Notes: generated by a model not told the origin, from the letters alone. 64,000 nucleotides of DNA from Tamlana flava (GCF_041287255.1 NZ_JBGGTX010000002.1:962219-1026218), one strand, 5' to 3'; positions 52,862-61,001 are shown, counted from the first letter of the stretch. Numbers and translations are program-made.

Positions 52862-54004
52862 TTATTTAAGAAGCTCTACTATTTCAACTTCAAAAATTAG
52901 GTTGGATTGCGGCGGAATGCCACGCGTGCCAGATTCGCCATAAGCCAAATGGTAGGGTATAAACAAGGTAGCCTTATCTCCAACACTTAGTTGTTTCAGT
53001 CCTTCTTTAAACCCGGGAATCATTCGTGCATCAGGGCCTAGTTCAGCAGTTATGGGCTGGTAGCCATCTGCCGCTTTTCGTCTTGGGTTAACGACATCCA
53101 AAGCCTCCGCAATTTCCAATTTACTAGTTTCCAATAATTTTCCGCTTTCAAAATACACGGCATAATGGGTTAAAACTTCAGCAACTTCATGTAACTTTTC
53201 ACCCGTCCCTTTTTCGGAAATATAGTATTGCAAACCAGATTCCAATGTTGTGGCTTGCGCCTGTTGTTTGTCAAATTTTGCCTTTGATGCTTTTATAATG
53301 GCTTCTGCTTTTGCTTCTTTTTCTTTTTCAAGACGTTCGGCTTCAATAAAATGATTTTTGAAAATTACAGGTGCATCAAAATTTTTAGCTGCTTTGCCTT
53401 TTCTTATTATTTTGACTACCTGCATCACATCATCTTGTTGAATGGAATCAACAACGTCCAGCCCAATAATCACTTCGCCAAAAACAGTATGACAGCTTAC
53501 ACGTCGGTCCTCACAATTTTTAAGATGGCCTTCTTCATCATAGGCATCGAGCCAAGGCGTGGCCTTATGAGTGATGTAAAACTGACTTCCATTGGTGCCG
53601 TAACCAGAATTGGCCATGGCTAAAATACCTTTTTTGTCGTGTTTTAGGCTGGGGTCGAATTCATCATTAAATCTATACCCAGGACTTCCCGAGCCATCAC
53701 CGTTTGGGTCGCCACCTTGTATCATGAAATCGGGAACCACGCGGTGGAATTTTAACCCGTTATAAAATTTCTTGTCTTTCAGTGAATCACTTACCAGTGT
53801 ATTGGTGCCTTCAGCCAACGATACAAAATTAGCCACTGTTGTTGGTACTTTTTCCTGTTCCAGTTTGGCCACCATAACGCCTTTATCGGTAGTGAATTCG
53901 GCATACATGCCATCTTCCAATTCTGGGTATGGTGCTTTGCAGGAAATGAATGAAATGAGTAGGGTAAAGGTTAAAAGTTTAACGACGTTTTTCAGGGATT
54001 TCAT
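52862..54004 (-). CDS. Two-domain peptidyl-prolyl isomerase (cyclophilin plus FKBP), lipoprotein
   Basis: A 380-aa predicted lipoprotein (signal ending LLISFISC). Residues about 30-215 are a cyclophilin domain (FHRVVPDFMIQGGDPNGDGS, MANSGYGTNGSQFYIT, HTVFGEVIIGLDVVD). A charged helix (EAERLEKEKEAKAEAIIKAS) leads to an FKBP domain (about 255-380) with GLQYYISEKGTGEKLHEVAE, PGFKEGLKQLSVGDKATLFI and AYGESGTRGIPPQSNLIFEV. Both domains catalyse proline cis-trans isomerisation, here probably for periplasmic or outer-membrane proteins. It lies one base downstream of gldI, another FKBP-type protein. Confidence 0.9.
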   Translation of the reverse strand: MKSLKNVVKLLTFTLLISFISCKAPYPELEDGMYAEFTTDKGVMVAKLEQEKVPTTVANFVSLAEGTNTLVSDSLKDKKFYNGLKFHRVVPDFMIQGGDPNGDGSGSPGYRFNDEFDPSLKHDKKGILAMANSGYGTNGSQFYITHKATPWLDAYDEEGHLKNCEDRRVSCHTVFGEVIIGLDVVDSIQQDDVMQVVKIIRKGKAAKNFDAPVIFKNHFIEAERLEKEKEAKAEAIIKASKAKFDKQQAQATTLESGLQYYISEKGTGEKLHEVAEVLTHYAVYFESGKLLETSKLEIAEALDVVNPRRKAADGYQPITAELGPDARMIPGFKEGLKQLSVGDKATLFIPYHLAYGESGTRGIPPQSNLIFEVEIVELLK

Positions 54005-54005
54005 T

Positions 54006-54551
54006 TTAATTGGTTTGATTTGGCGTAATTGAGTTTATGGTGACTTCGCAAATTAAAGGGGTATTGCTACCTATTTTGTTCTCGTCGCCGTAATATCCGA
54101 ATGCTTTTTGCGATGGAAATAAAAACGTGACTGTTTCACCAGTTTTCATCAATTTTAGGCCTTCACGCAACCCGGTAAAAAGCTCTTCCTTGTCCATGGC
54201 ATAGGTTTGGGTTTTTAGGTCTTCAGAAGAATAAATGGTGTGCCCTTTTAGGGATTTTACGTCATAATTGAAGTTGACGATATCACCGAAATCAGGTGTT
54301 TTTAAGGTGTCGTTTTCAGTTTTGATATTGTAGTAATACCAAAATCCACTCTCGGAAGCAATATAATCTTTCTGTTGTTGCTCCATTATTTTTTCAATGG
54401 TAGCTTGTTCTTTGGCGTTCAGTTTTTTGTTCCGCTCAACGGAAGCATCAATGAAAGAACCTGTTTTTACAGAAATTGGGCGTCTGGCTTCAGGGGTTTT
54501 GCAGTTGAAAAGCAGCAAAACAAAAGCAAGGGTTAATAATTTATTCATCAT
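54006..54551 (-). CDS. gldI: Gliding-motility-associated FKBP-type isomerase GldI
   Basis: A 181-aa lipoprotein (MMNKLLTLAFVLLLFNC) with an FKBP domain (GFWYYYNIKTENDTLKTPDF, GLREGLKLMKTGETVTFLFP, QKAFGYYGDENKIGSNTPLI then CEVTINSI). Length, the KEQATIEKIMEQQQKDYIAS helix and context match GldI, needed for gliding in Flavobacterium, where it probably helps fold motility and secretion proteins. It overlaps the upstream DHH phosphoesterase gene by 11 bases. Confidence 0.85.
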   Translation of the reverse strand: MMNKLLTLAFVLLLFNCKTPEARRPISVKTGSFIDASVERNKKLNAKEQATIEKIMEQQQKDYIASESGFWYYYNIKTENDTLKTPDFGDIVNFNYDVKSLKGHTIYSSEDLKTQTYAMDKEELFTGLREGLKLMKTGETVTFLFPSQKAFGYYGDENKIGSNTPLICEVTINSITPNQTN

Positions 54552-55560
54552 TCAGGGCTTTATTATAACTAGGCAATATACTAATAAATTTTTCAACAGT
54601 GTCTTTTAAGGACAAATAGCTCTTGCCTCCGGCAGCATTGATGTGCCCACCACCGTTAAAATGCGCTCTGGACATTTCATTTACCGAAAAATTGCCTTTT
54701 GAGCGTAACGATATTTTAATGATGCCTTCCTGTTTATCTTCTATAAATATTGCTGCCAAAACAATGCCTTCTATCGAGAGACCATAATTTACAACACCTT
54801 CGGTGTCTCCCTTTTTGTAATTAAAGCGGTTCAACTCTTCTTGTGAAAGCGTAATATAGGCCGTTCTAGATTCTGGAATAACCACTAAATTACTCAGTGC
54901 ACAACCCAATAGCTGTAAGCGCTCACAGCTGTTGGAATCATAAATGTTATTATGGATTTCAGCATTATCAGCTCCTTTTTCCATTAAATGGGCAACAACA
55001 TTGTGTGTGGTGCTGCTGGTAGATGAAAATCGAAATGAGCCCGTGTCGGTCATAATCCCAACGTATAAACATGTGGCAATATCTTTATCGATTAAATCAA
55101 TATCCCCAAGCATATCAATAAAATAGTAAACCATTTCGCAAGTTGAACTCATGCGCACATTGCTATATATATATAGCGCGTAATCATCTGGAGCTTGATG
55201 GTGGTCTATCATGATTTTTATGCCTTTGCTTTCTGCCAAAACCTGTTCCATTTGGTCAGTTCTATGAAGGGCATTAAAATCTAATGTGAAAATAATATCG
55301 GCATCTGCAATTAGGTCATTGCACATTTTTGTTTGGGAATCGTGCCTTAAAATGGAATCGCTTCCAGGTATCCATTTTAAAAAAGAAGGAAAGTCATTAG
55401 GCACTATAACCTGCACGTCATGATTTCTTTTTAAGAGATAGAGGTATAGACCTAAAGTAGACCCAATGGCGTCGCCGTCAGGATTTTTATGGGGTACAAT
55501 AACTATCTTTTTTTTTGTGGCCAATAGCTGCTTAATGCTAGCAATATCTTGTTTTGTCAT
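54541..55560 (-). CDS. DHH-family phosphoesterase (NrnA-like)
   Basis: A 339-aa protein with DHH motifs IVPHKNPDGDAIGSTLGLYL, FTLDFNALHRTD, KIMIDHHQAPDDY and the DHHA1 motif AHFNGGGHINAAGGKSYL. This matches the NrnA-type oligoribonuclease / PAP phosphatase group, which degrades short RNA and 3'-phosphoadenosine phosphate. It is the first gene of the unit with gldI and the two-domain PPIase and is divergent from ndk. Confidence 0.88.
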   Translation of the reverse strand: MTKQDIASIKQLLATKKKIVIVPHKNPDGDAIGSTLGLYLYLLKRNHDVQVIVPNDFPSFLKWIPGSDSILRHDSQTKMCNDLIADADIIFTLDFNALHRTDQMEQVLAESKGIKIMIDHHQAPDDYALYIYSNVRMSSTCEMVYYFIDMLGDIDLIDKDIATCLYVGIMTDTGSFRFSSTSSTTHNVVAHLMEKGADNAEIHNNIYDSNSCERLQLLGCALSNLVVIPESRTAYITLSQEELNRFNYKKGDTEGVVNYGLSIEGIVLAAIFIEDKQEGIIKISLRSKGNFSVNEMSRAHFNGGGHINAAGGKSYLSLKDTVEKFISILPSYNKALNDE

Positions 55561-55597
55561 AGATTGCGAATATACAATATTTTTAAAATTGGCAGAC

Positions 55598-55627
55598 TTG
55601 CCATTAAGCAGAAATACATTACTTTTG
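55598..55627 (+). promoter_or_regulatory. Promoter of ndk
   Basis: TTG (55598-55600), 19 bases, TACTTTTG (55620-55627), then GCACG. The mRNA would have a leader of about 60 bases. Confidence 0.65.
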
Positions 55628-55692
55628 CACGAAAATCAACGAAAAGGATTTGTTGGTTTTTATTAATTCTTGAATACATTAAAATAATATAA

Positions 55693-56112
55693 ATGGCAAT
55701 AAATAGAACATTTACCATGATAAAGCCGGATGCGGTTGAAAAAGGGCACATAGGTGCCATATTGGAAAAAATTGCAGCTTCAGGTTTTAGAATAGTGGCA
55801 ATGAAATTAACCCAAATGACAAAAGCAGATGCGAAAGAATTTTACGGTATTCATAAAGAGCGCCCGTTTTTTGCCGATTTGGTGGAATATATGACACGTG
55901 GACCAATAGTGGCGGCCATTTTGGAAAAAGACAATGCCGTAGATGATTTTAGAACTTTAATTGGAGCAACAAACCCCGAGGAAGCTGCCGAGGGAACCAT
56001 TAGAAAAATATACGCCAACTCGATAAGTGAAAATGCCATACATGGAAGCGATAGCGATGAAAATGCCGCTATTGAAGGCGCTTTTCACTTTTCAGGACGT
56101 GAAATGTTCTAG
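55693..56112 (+). CDS. ndk: Nucleoside diphosphate kinase
   Basis: A 139-aa enzyme that balances nucleoside triphosphates with ATP through a phospho-His. Visible motifs are RTFTMIKPDAVEKGHIGAIL, RPFFADLVEYMTRGPIVAAI, ATNPEEAAEGTIRKIY and the active-site His region NAIHGSDSDENAAIE. Length is normal. It is monocistronic with promoter and terminator. Confidence 0.97.
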   Translation: MAINRTFTMIKPDAVEKGHIGAILEKIAASGFRIVAMKLTQMTKADAKEFYGIHKERPFFADLVEYMTRGPIVAAILEKDNAVDDFRTLIGATNPEEAAEGTIRKIYANSISENAIHGSDSDENAAIEGAFHFSGREMF

Positions 56113-56138
56113 GATAACACTATTGAATTTTATAAATG

Positions 56139-56176
56139 GACTGAAAGCTATTTGATGTTTTCAGTCTATTTTTTAC
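56139..56176 (+). terminator. Terminator after ndk
   Basis: GACTGAAA pairs with TTTCAGTC across about 11 bases, followed by TATTTTTT. Confidence 0.75.
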
Positions 56177-56209
56177 TTCTATAATTTTTGAATCAAGAAA
56201 AATGGGCGC

Positions 56210-56240
56210 AAAAAAAAGCCTATCAATTTTGATAGGCCTT
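56210..56240 (-). terminator. Terminator after cold-shock gene
   Basis: On the minus strand GCCTATCAA and TTGATAGGC form a 9-bp stem, followed by eight Ts. Confidence 0.85.
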
Positions 56241-56268
56241 ACTTGTAATTGTTAAATAGTATATAGTA

Positions 56269-56460
56269 TTAGACTACTTTTACGTTTACGGCGTTCAATC
56301 CTTTTCTACCTTCTTGTAGATCGAATTCTACAACATCACCTTCACGAATTTCATCGACTAGTCCTGAAATGTGCACGAAATGTTCTTTTTTGGTGTCTTC
56401 CTCAATGATGAATCCAAATCCTTTAGAATCATTGAAAAACTTTACTGTACCTTTACTCAT
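56269..56460 (-). CDS. Cold-shock domain protein
   Basis: A 63-aa single cold-shock domain that binds single-stranded RNA or DNA. RNP1 is KGFGFI within GTVKFFNDSKGFGFI and RNP2 is HFVHIS. It ends GRKGLNAVNVKVV. A second, different cold-shock gene lies 2.7 kb further on inside the cassette-like array. Its own promoter and terminator are visible. Confidence 0.93.
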   Translation of the reverse strand: MSKGTVKFFNDSKGFGFIIEEDTKKEHFVHISGLVDEIREGDVVEFDLQEGRKGLNAVNVKVV

Positions 56461-56488
56461 TGTATTTGTATTATAAAAATTAAAGCAT

Positions 56489-56496
56489 CAAAGGTA
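56489..56496 (-). promoter_or_regulatory. -7 element of the cold-shock gene promoter
   Basis: TACCTTTG on the minus strand, 28 bases before the start codon, giving a leader of roughly 20-25 bases. No clear -33 TTG. Confidence 0.4.
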
Positions 56497-56558
56497 ATGT
56501 AAATAATAATACCTTGTTGAATTTTGCGCAATTATTTCAATTTAATTTTAAGGTGTAA

Positions 56559-56855
56559 TTATCTTAAAACCAGTTTTTTAATAATTTCTTTGCCCAGCTC
56601 TTCATTTAAGATGTCAATAATTTTTTGTTTGCCATAACTTAGTTCTTCCCTTAAAACACTCGAACTTAGCTGCACATACAGTGTCTCTCGTTCTAAGTTC
56701 ACCGAAGTTGTGTAATTGTTAACACCATTGCCCATAAGTTTTGCCCAAGCGTCCGCTACATTTACTTTGTTCAGGCCTTTTTCAAGCTTGTTGGCTTCTA
56801 TAAATTCCTTGAGGGCATCGCTTATGCTGATATGTTCGTTGTTGCGTTTTGGCAT
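56559..56855 (-). CDS. DUF721 (DciA-like) protein
   Basis: A 98-aa protein with ISDALKEFIEANKLEKGLNK, VADAWAKLMGNGVNNYTTSV, and YVQLSSSVLREELSYGKQKI then IDILNEELG, the DUF721 pattern. The DciA branch of this family helps load the replicative helicase; short Bacteroidota forms like this have not, to my knowledge, been tested. It marks the last backbone gene before the cassette-like array. Confidence 0.85.
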   Translation of the reverse strand: MPKRNNEHISISDALKEFIEANKLEKGLNKVNVADAWAKLMGNGVNNYTTSVNLERETLYVQLSSSVLREELSYGKQKIIDILNEELGKEIIKKLVLR

Positions 56856-56987
56856 GTTGATTAAATGTTTTTGGCGTTGCCACTAGGGTCGGGCTATTCG
56901 TTGCGGGCTTTTCTCTACTACCTCTAACGCACTTATTTACTGTCTTTTTTAAATCAAAACTTGTTTTATTTCTGGAGGGTTTCGTTT

Positions 56988-57156
56988 AATGTGTTTGCAT
57001 ATGGCTCATTGCGCGTACGAGCAACTAACTTACTAAAAAGAAACGAACCAGAGTAAAATCCGCGAGGATTTTCTGAGTAGGAATCAAGCCAAGTTATAGG
57101 TAACGATTTTTGGTTTAGCATTTAGTGAGCAATTGATTATACACGTTGTTGTGGTA
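56988..57156. repeat. attC-like imperfect palindrome E3
   Basis: Left end AAT-GTGTT-TGCATATGGCTCATTGC (the AAC is changed to AAT), right end CAATTGATTATACAC-GTT-GTTGTGG. The centre has AAAATCC-GCGA-GGATTTT within a conserved block (ACGAACCAGAG ... GAGTAGG) shared with E8 and E9. The 130 bases left of it, to the DUF721 gene, have no ORF. Confidence 0.65.
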
Positions 57157-57222
57157 CGTCATTTTTTATTGGAAATTAAAATTAGGTTCTCTTGAACCAT
57201 ATTTTGGCAATTTGATTGGATA

Positions 57223-57396
57223 TTAGGACTTATCTTTTAATGCATTTAGAGCCCAGGCAATCAAAAAGAATCCTATCCCAGTAATAATTGGAGGAAGCAT
57301 TATTTTCGGAGCATAAAAACCACCTAAGTAAATCATAAATATTCCCAATACTATTAACAAGATTGCTGCTATTGCTAAAATTTTGCTTTTGTACAT
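57223..57396 (-). CDS. Small two-helix membrane protein
   Basis: A 57-aa ORF starting MYKSKILAIAAILLIVLGIF. Two hydrophobic helices (about residues 6-26 and 36-52) are separated by YLGGFYAPKIMLPP, and the end is basic and acidic (NALKDKS). I recognise no family. It is the only coding candidate between E3 and the half-site E4, as expected for a one-gene cassette. Codon use and the continuous hydrophobic pattern favour a real gene, but it is short. Confidence 0.6.
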   Translation of the reverse strand: MYKSKILAIAAILLIVLGIFMIYLGGFYAPKIMLPPIITGIGFFLIAWALNALKDKS

Positions 57397-57489
57397 ATTT
57401 ACATATTTTACATGATTATTGAACTAATAATAAATTTCAAAGACATAGAGATTGTAGAATACAGAGCCTACTAGAATTCAAAATTAAAT

Positions 57490-57512
57490 GTACCACAACG
57501 TGTTATATGTGG
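57490..57512. repeat. attC-like half site E4
   Basis: ACCACAACGTGTTATATGTGG. Read on the minus strand it resembles the right end of E3 (CACGTTGTGGTAC), so the two are inverted around the small membrane-protein gene. Only one half is visible. Confidence 0.4.
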
Positions 57513-57533
57513 AATAAAAGTAAGCATTATCCC

Positions 57534-57896
57534 TTATTTATTTCCGGATAATAGGAGTTTTTGTTCCGCATTTTGGGTTTCTTTTAATTGGTTTAGGGCA
57601 TGGTCCAACGGACTTTTAATATTCACCAAATCTTTTATGGTTACATGGGTGTAAATCATGGTGGTCTCTGTTTTACTGTACCCCAAAAGTTCTTGTATGT
57701 GCCTAATGCCCACGCCATTTTCCAATAAATGTGTGGCATAGCTGTGGTGCAAGGTATGCAGTTCAATAAGGGCTTTTATGCCAGCTGCTTTGCATGATTG
57801 TGTCAAAAACTTCCTGATGCTACTTGCCGTATTAGGAGCACCATTTCTGCCCTCAATAAAGTAAACCTTGGGCGGCGATATGTGATAATTCTCGAT
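57534..57896 (-). pseudogene. Tyrosine recombinase remnant (C-terminal part)
   Basis: The frame can be followed from about 57896 (NYHISPPKVYFIEGRNGAPN) through RKFLTQSCKAAGI, LHTLHHSYATHLLENG, HIQELLGYSKTETTMIYTHV and IKSPLDHAL. This is the catalytic end of an integrase of the XerC/D-IntI kind. The box II Arg is changed (HTLHHS for HTLRHS), the LGH His is Tyr, the nucleophile Tyr remains, and the first two thirds are missing. It cannot be active. It is fused at its 5' end to a fragment of another gene. Confidence 0.8.
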
Positions 57897-58062
57897 CTGA
57901 TGCCAGTTTTAAAGTCAATTCAGAACGAAACTTGGACATGCTTAAATGCATCTCTTTTTTATTTTGGATACGTGTATTTCGAATTTGTATGCCTAAATAT
58001 ATTATTACTACAGCTAATGCGGCAATGATTTCTGAAATGAAATAAAAAATCTCTAAATCCAG
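57853..58062 (-). pseudogene. Truncated gene for a small-membrane-anchor protein
   Basis: Sixty-nine codons beginning (CTG)DLEIFYFISEIIAALAV, a hydrophobic anchor (VVIIYLGIQIR), then KKEMHLSMSKFRSELTLKLA and DRELSHIAAQGL, which resemble the start of a family of membrane-anchored proteins common in marine bacteria. The expected ATG is CTG and the reading frame runs into the recombinase remnant and stops, so it is treated as a broken gene. It begins 2 bases after the cyclase stop codon. Confidence 0.55.
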
Positions 58063-58064
58063 AT

Positions 58065-58826
58065 TTAATTTATTATTGCAACCACTCTTGCTGGCGCAGC
58101 CGAAGCTCCAACGATTTTTAATGGAAATACAGCAACTTTGAACCCTGAATAGGGCAGAGCATCTAAATTTACCAATTGTTCCATGTGACAGTATTCCTTG
58201 CGTTGGCCAACCAGATGAGCCTCCCAAAAATATTCCGAATTTGATGTCTCTTTTGCTTTTTTAAGCATATAAGGCAAGGGCAAATCCCAACCCCAAGAAT
58301 TGATTCCCATTACTTTTATGCCTTGGTCAATAAGCCATTCTGTCGCCTCTGCACTCATTCCAGTCCCTTTTTTATGGAAGTCTCTTGTTCCATTAAATTT
58401 ATCTCTGCCAGTTTTTATTAGAACTATCATATCAGGCTTTAGCATCAACTGATTTTTGGATAAAAAGCCTGTAATGTCCTCCACCATTATTGGGTCAAAA
58501 TCTTCTTTATGTTTCATATCTATAACCAAACCTTCTCCAAAGCACCAATCCAATGGGATTTCCTCAATTGTTTTGGATTTTTTTCCGTTCGTAGTTGCTG
58601 AATAATGCCAAGGTGCATCTATGTGTGTTGTTGAATGCACCCCCATTTTTTGTATGGTATCGTCGGCCCAGCCCTCGAAATTTTTGGGAAATAATTTAAA
58701 TGGTAAACCCAAAATGCGAATCAACCACTTCGCTTTTTTATGCGGCTTATGTTTTATCTTCACCTTCATGAACCAAGGGTCAGATTTATTGTATTTAATA
58801 GGCTTAGATAAATCTATTATCACCAT
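58065..58826 (-). CDS. Cyclase-family (kynurenine-formamidase-like) hydrolase
   Basis: A 253-aa metal-dependent hydrolase with the family motif HSTTHIDAPWHY (HxGTHxDxPxH form, residues about 63-74), then GKKSKTIEEIPLDWCFG, DMIVLIKTG, ATEWLIDQGIKVMGINSWGW and a C-terminal GASAAPARVVAI. Members hydrolyse cyclic amides or formamides such as N-formylkynurenine; the substrate here is unknown. It lies in the cassette-like array between E5 and the recombinase remnant. Confidence 0.83.
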   Translation of the reverse strand: MVIIDLSKPIKYNKSDPWFMKVKIKHKPHKKAKWLIRILGLPFKLFPKNFEGWADDTIQKMGVHSTTHIDAPWHYSATTNGKKSKTIEEIPLDWCFGEGLVIDMKHKEDFDPIMVEDITGFLSKNQLMLKPDMIVLIKTGRDKFNGTRDFHKKGTGMSAEATEWLIDQGIKVMGINSWGWDLPLPYMLKKAKETSNSEYFWEAHLVGQRKEYCHMEQLVNLDALPYSGFKVAVFPLKIVGASAAPARVVAIIN

Positions 58827-58840
58827 TTTTTCAAATTATT

Positions 58841-58928
58841 GCCAACGGTTTAAGAAACTAAGATAGCAAACTTGTGAGGATTTTCAATGAGGAAAATCAG
58901 AAGCAATGAATTATACACTTTGTTGTGC
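58841..58928. repeat. attC-like imperfect palindrome E5
   Basis: Left end CCAAC-GGTTT-AAGAAACTAAG, right end GAATTATACAC-TTT-GTTGTGC, centre hairpin GATTTTC-AATGAG-GAAAATC. At 88 bases it is the shortest complete member, close to ordinary attC length. It lies between the cyclase start and the cold-shock gene terminator. Confidence 0.65.
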
Positions 58929-58960
58929 TTAGTTTTTTAAATTCGTGAGTTCGTAAAATA

Positions 58961-58988
58961 AAAAAGATTGCCTGTTTAGGCAATCTTT
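58961..58988 (-). terminator. Terminator after second cold-shock gene
   Basis: AAAGATTGCC, six-base loop, GGCAATCTTT: a perfect 10-bp stem followed on the minus strand by Ts. Confidence 0.85.
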
Positions 58989-59014
58989 AATACGATTTTC
59001 AATCTAAACTGTAA

Positions 59015-59215
59015 TTAGTCAAAAACGACTTCAACGTCAATAGCATTTAAGCCTTTTTTTCCTTGTTCAGTTCTAAATTGGACTTTGTCATCCTCTCTGA
59101 TATTGTCAATCAAACCAGTTGAGTGTACAAAAATATCCTCGCTAGAATCCTTCGATGTAATAAACCCAAATCCTTTGGAGTTGTTAAAAAATTTTACTTT
59201 GCCTTCTTGCATCAT
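59015..59215 (-). CDS. Cold-shock domain protein in cassette-like array
   Basis: A 66-aa cold-shock domain: GKVKFFNNSKGFGFI contains RNP1, DIFVHSTGLID contains RNP2, and GKKGLNAIDVEVV ends it. It is similar to, but clearly different from, the backbone cold-shock protein at 56269. It carries its own terminator and is bracketed by E5 and the half-site E6, so it may be an acquired extra copy. Confidence 0.92.
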   Translation of the reverse strand: MMQEGKVKFFNNSKGFGFITSKDSSEDIFVHSTGLIDNIREDDKVQFRTEQGKKGLNAIDVEVVFD

Positions 59216-59474
59216 ATTAAATATTAAGTTAAAAATAAATTTTGTTCAATTAGATTGACTAAGTAGCGTTTCCCTTTGGCCTATTATAAAAAAACCTACG
59301 AATACGTTTTTAATTCTTAAAAAAATAAAGTGATGATTGAAATAAAAAAGGAAAGAAAAGAAAACTCTTTAACTATTTACTAAATAATACCTTACTATTA
59401 AAAGGCGTTCTATCTTGAACAGCGCAAACATACATCTTTTATTTTTAGTAATTGATTAAAAGAGAAAATTATTA

Positions 59475-59497
59475 AATTTTTATACAATGTTGTGCTT
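59475..59497. repeat. attC-like half site E6
   Basis: TTATACA-ATGTTGTGC matches the right end of E5 and E7. A left half could not be found in the 260 bases upstream, so this is a decayed or partial site. Confidence 0.4.
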
Positions 59498-59500
59498 TCG

Positions 59501-60265
59501 TTATTTTAAGTTATAGTTTTCTATTTCAGTTAATAATTCTTTACCTATTGCAGTCTGCTCTCTGTACCAATCAGTTAGATAAGGATCAAACAAAAATCCT
59601 CTATGTAATAGAGATATTACCACGTCATTTCCAGGATGTTGGCACAACTCATTCGTGTAATTGCCAACAACCTCTGTGAGCTTTTGATTAGGTATTTCAA
59701 GCAGTTGTAACCATTTGGTAAAAAAACCATTTTTATGAAATTCTAAATCCAAATCATTAGCCCAAACTTGACAACTACTCTCTTCAAATAATATTTTATC
59801 TGTTATGTTATAATATTTATAAATCAATTCTTCCAATCTCAAATCGTCAAGGTATTGTAAATATCCGGAGTTTTTCAATGACTCAAAGCCGGTTCTGTTG
59901 AAATTTATAGGTTGTTCAATCATCATTGCAAAAACCGCATTTGTTATGGTTCTTTGGGTTTCAGGATTAAAATCTCTTTTAGCAATTGCTAAAGTAGCTT
60001 TGGCACATATATTTGAATGTTCAGTTCGGGTTTTTAGCATTAATTTTCCAACTTCAATATCATCATTAATATTTCTGGCAATTTTATATAAATAGTTTTT
60101 AAGACTTTGTTTTTCAGTTCGAATGTTGTTTTGGTTATTAACTTGAAGTGCAATCAATATTCCAATTACAACGAGCACAATTTCTCCGATTGCATAAAGT
60201 AAATACTTGCTGAATTTGTTTTCAGTCAGCATTTTTTGGCGAATTTTTCTAAAGAATTTTATCAT
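59501..60265 (-). CDS. DUF6090-like membrane-anchored protein
   Basis: A 254-aa protein starting MIKFFRKIRQKMLTENKFSK then YLLYAIGEIVLVVIGILIAL with one transmembrane helix (about residues 21-41), then QVNNQNNIRTEKQSLKNYLY and a helical periplasmic or cytoplasmic domain. This beginning is typical of a large Bacteroidota family (DUF6090 in my memory). The function is unknown. Members are often found in several copies in accessory regions, as here. Confidence 0.8.
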   Translation of the reverse strand: MIKFFRKIRQKMLTENKFSKYLLYAIGEIVLVVIGILIALQVNNQNNIRTEKQSLKNYLYKIARNINDDIEVGKLMLKTRTEHSNICAKATLAIAKRDFNPETQRTITNAVFAMMIEQPINFNRTGFESLKNSGYLQYLDDLRLEELIYKYYNITDKILFEESSCQVWANDLDLEFHKNGFFTKWLQLLEIPNQKLTEVVGNYTNELCQHPGNDVVISLLHRGFLFDPYLTDWYREQTAIGKELLTEIENYNLK

Positions 60266-60290
60266 TGGTTAAATGGTTTCTTATAATGAC

Positions 60291-60424
60291 GCACAACGGT
60301 CCGTATAACTGTCAGTTATCGGATTAAATATACTTTAATTTTGGTTTAGAACTGTAGTTGGCAATTCCGAGAGGATTAGGACGTAGTCGAATCCGCCGTA
60401 ATTGCTGTTATACATTGTTGTGGG
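60291..60424. repeat. attC-like imperfect palindrome E7
   Basis: Left end GCACAAC-GGTCC-GTATAACTG, right end GCTGTTATAC-ATT-GTTGTGG: the arms GTATAAC/GTTATAC and CACAAC/GTTGTG are exact. The right end runs into the last codons of the GrpB-family gene (PAHNNV and stop), as gene ends often do at attC sites. Confidence 0.7.
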
Positions 60425-61001
60425 CAGGCTTTTCTTTTATCAGTTCTAATGTTTCCTTAATAAATTCTGCTTTTCCCAATACATAAGCTCCTCTGTCATT
60501 TCGATATTTTGAAGCTAATTCCAATTTCAAATTTTCGTATTCTTTTGCTCTTTTTTCATTTACGTTGAGATAATCACGAAATTTAATTTGTTCCCACATT
60601 ATATTGTCTTTCGGACACATATGGATATGGAAAATTTGCTCTTTTTCTCCATTAAGGTTATAGCCTTTACCAAAAGACGAATACTCCTCAATGTTTTCTC
60701 TTGCTGGAACTTTAAAATGAGAATATCCCAATTCCGTAAATTGATCAATTAGAGTTTTGTCAAATAAAAGTTCTTTTGGAATTTCAATAAGTAAGTCGAT
60801 ATAAGGTTTCGATTTGATTTTTGGAATTGATGAGCTTCCAAAATGTTCCACACGTAATATTATTTCATTTCCGACTTTATCAAATATTCTTTTTTTTTCG
60901 TCTTCATAAATATTTTTCCACTCAGGATTGTGGTCAACCAATTCAACAGGGAAAAGTGTATTCCAATCATCTTTGGTCAAATCGTAAAGGTTTTTTTTCA
61001 T
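60408..61001 (-). CDS. GrpB-family (UPF0157) protein
   Basis: The frame opens nine codons earlier, but MKKNLYDLTKDDWNTLFPVE fits the family start and avoids E8, so the ATG at 61001 is used (197 aa). Motifs are VDHNPEWKNIYEDEKKRI, VEHFGSSSIPKIKSKPYIDL (nucleotidyltransferase-like GS..D) and HIHMCPKDNIMWEQIKFRDY then LNVNEKRAKEYE. UPF0157 proteins resemble nucleotidyltransferases, with no settled function. A one-gene segment between E7 and E8. Confidence 0.85.
   Translation of the reverse strand: MKKNLYDLTKDDWNTLFPVELVDHNPEWKNIYEDEKKRIFDKVGNEIILRVEHFGSSSIPKIKSKPYIDLLIEIPKELLFDKTLIDQFTELGYSHFKVPARENIEEYSSFGKGYNLNGEKEQIFHIHMCPKDNIMWEQIKFRDYLNVNEKRAKEYENLKLELASKYRNDRGAYVLGKAEFIKETLELIKEKPAHNNV

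Noticed and set aside
57534..57806. Tyrosine recombinase as an active integron integrase
   Set aside because: The N-terminal two thirds is missing, the apparent start is only TTG, and the box II Arg and the LGH His are replaced.
59216..59474. A left half for the half-site E6
   Set aside because: No AAC-N5-arm complementary to TTATAC could be found, so E6 is listed only as a half site.
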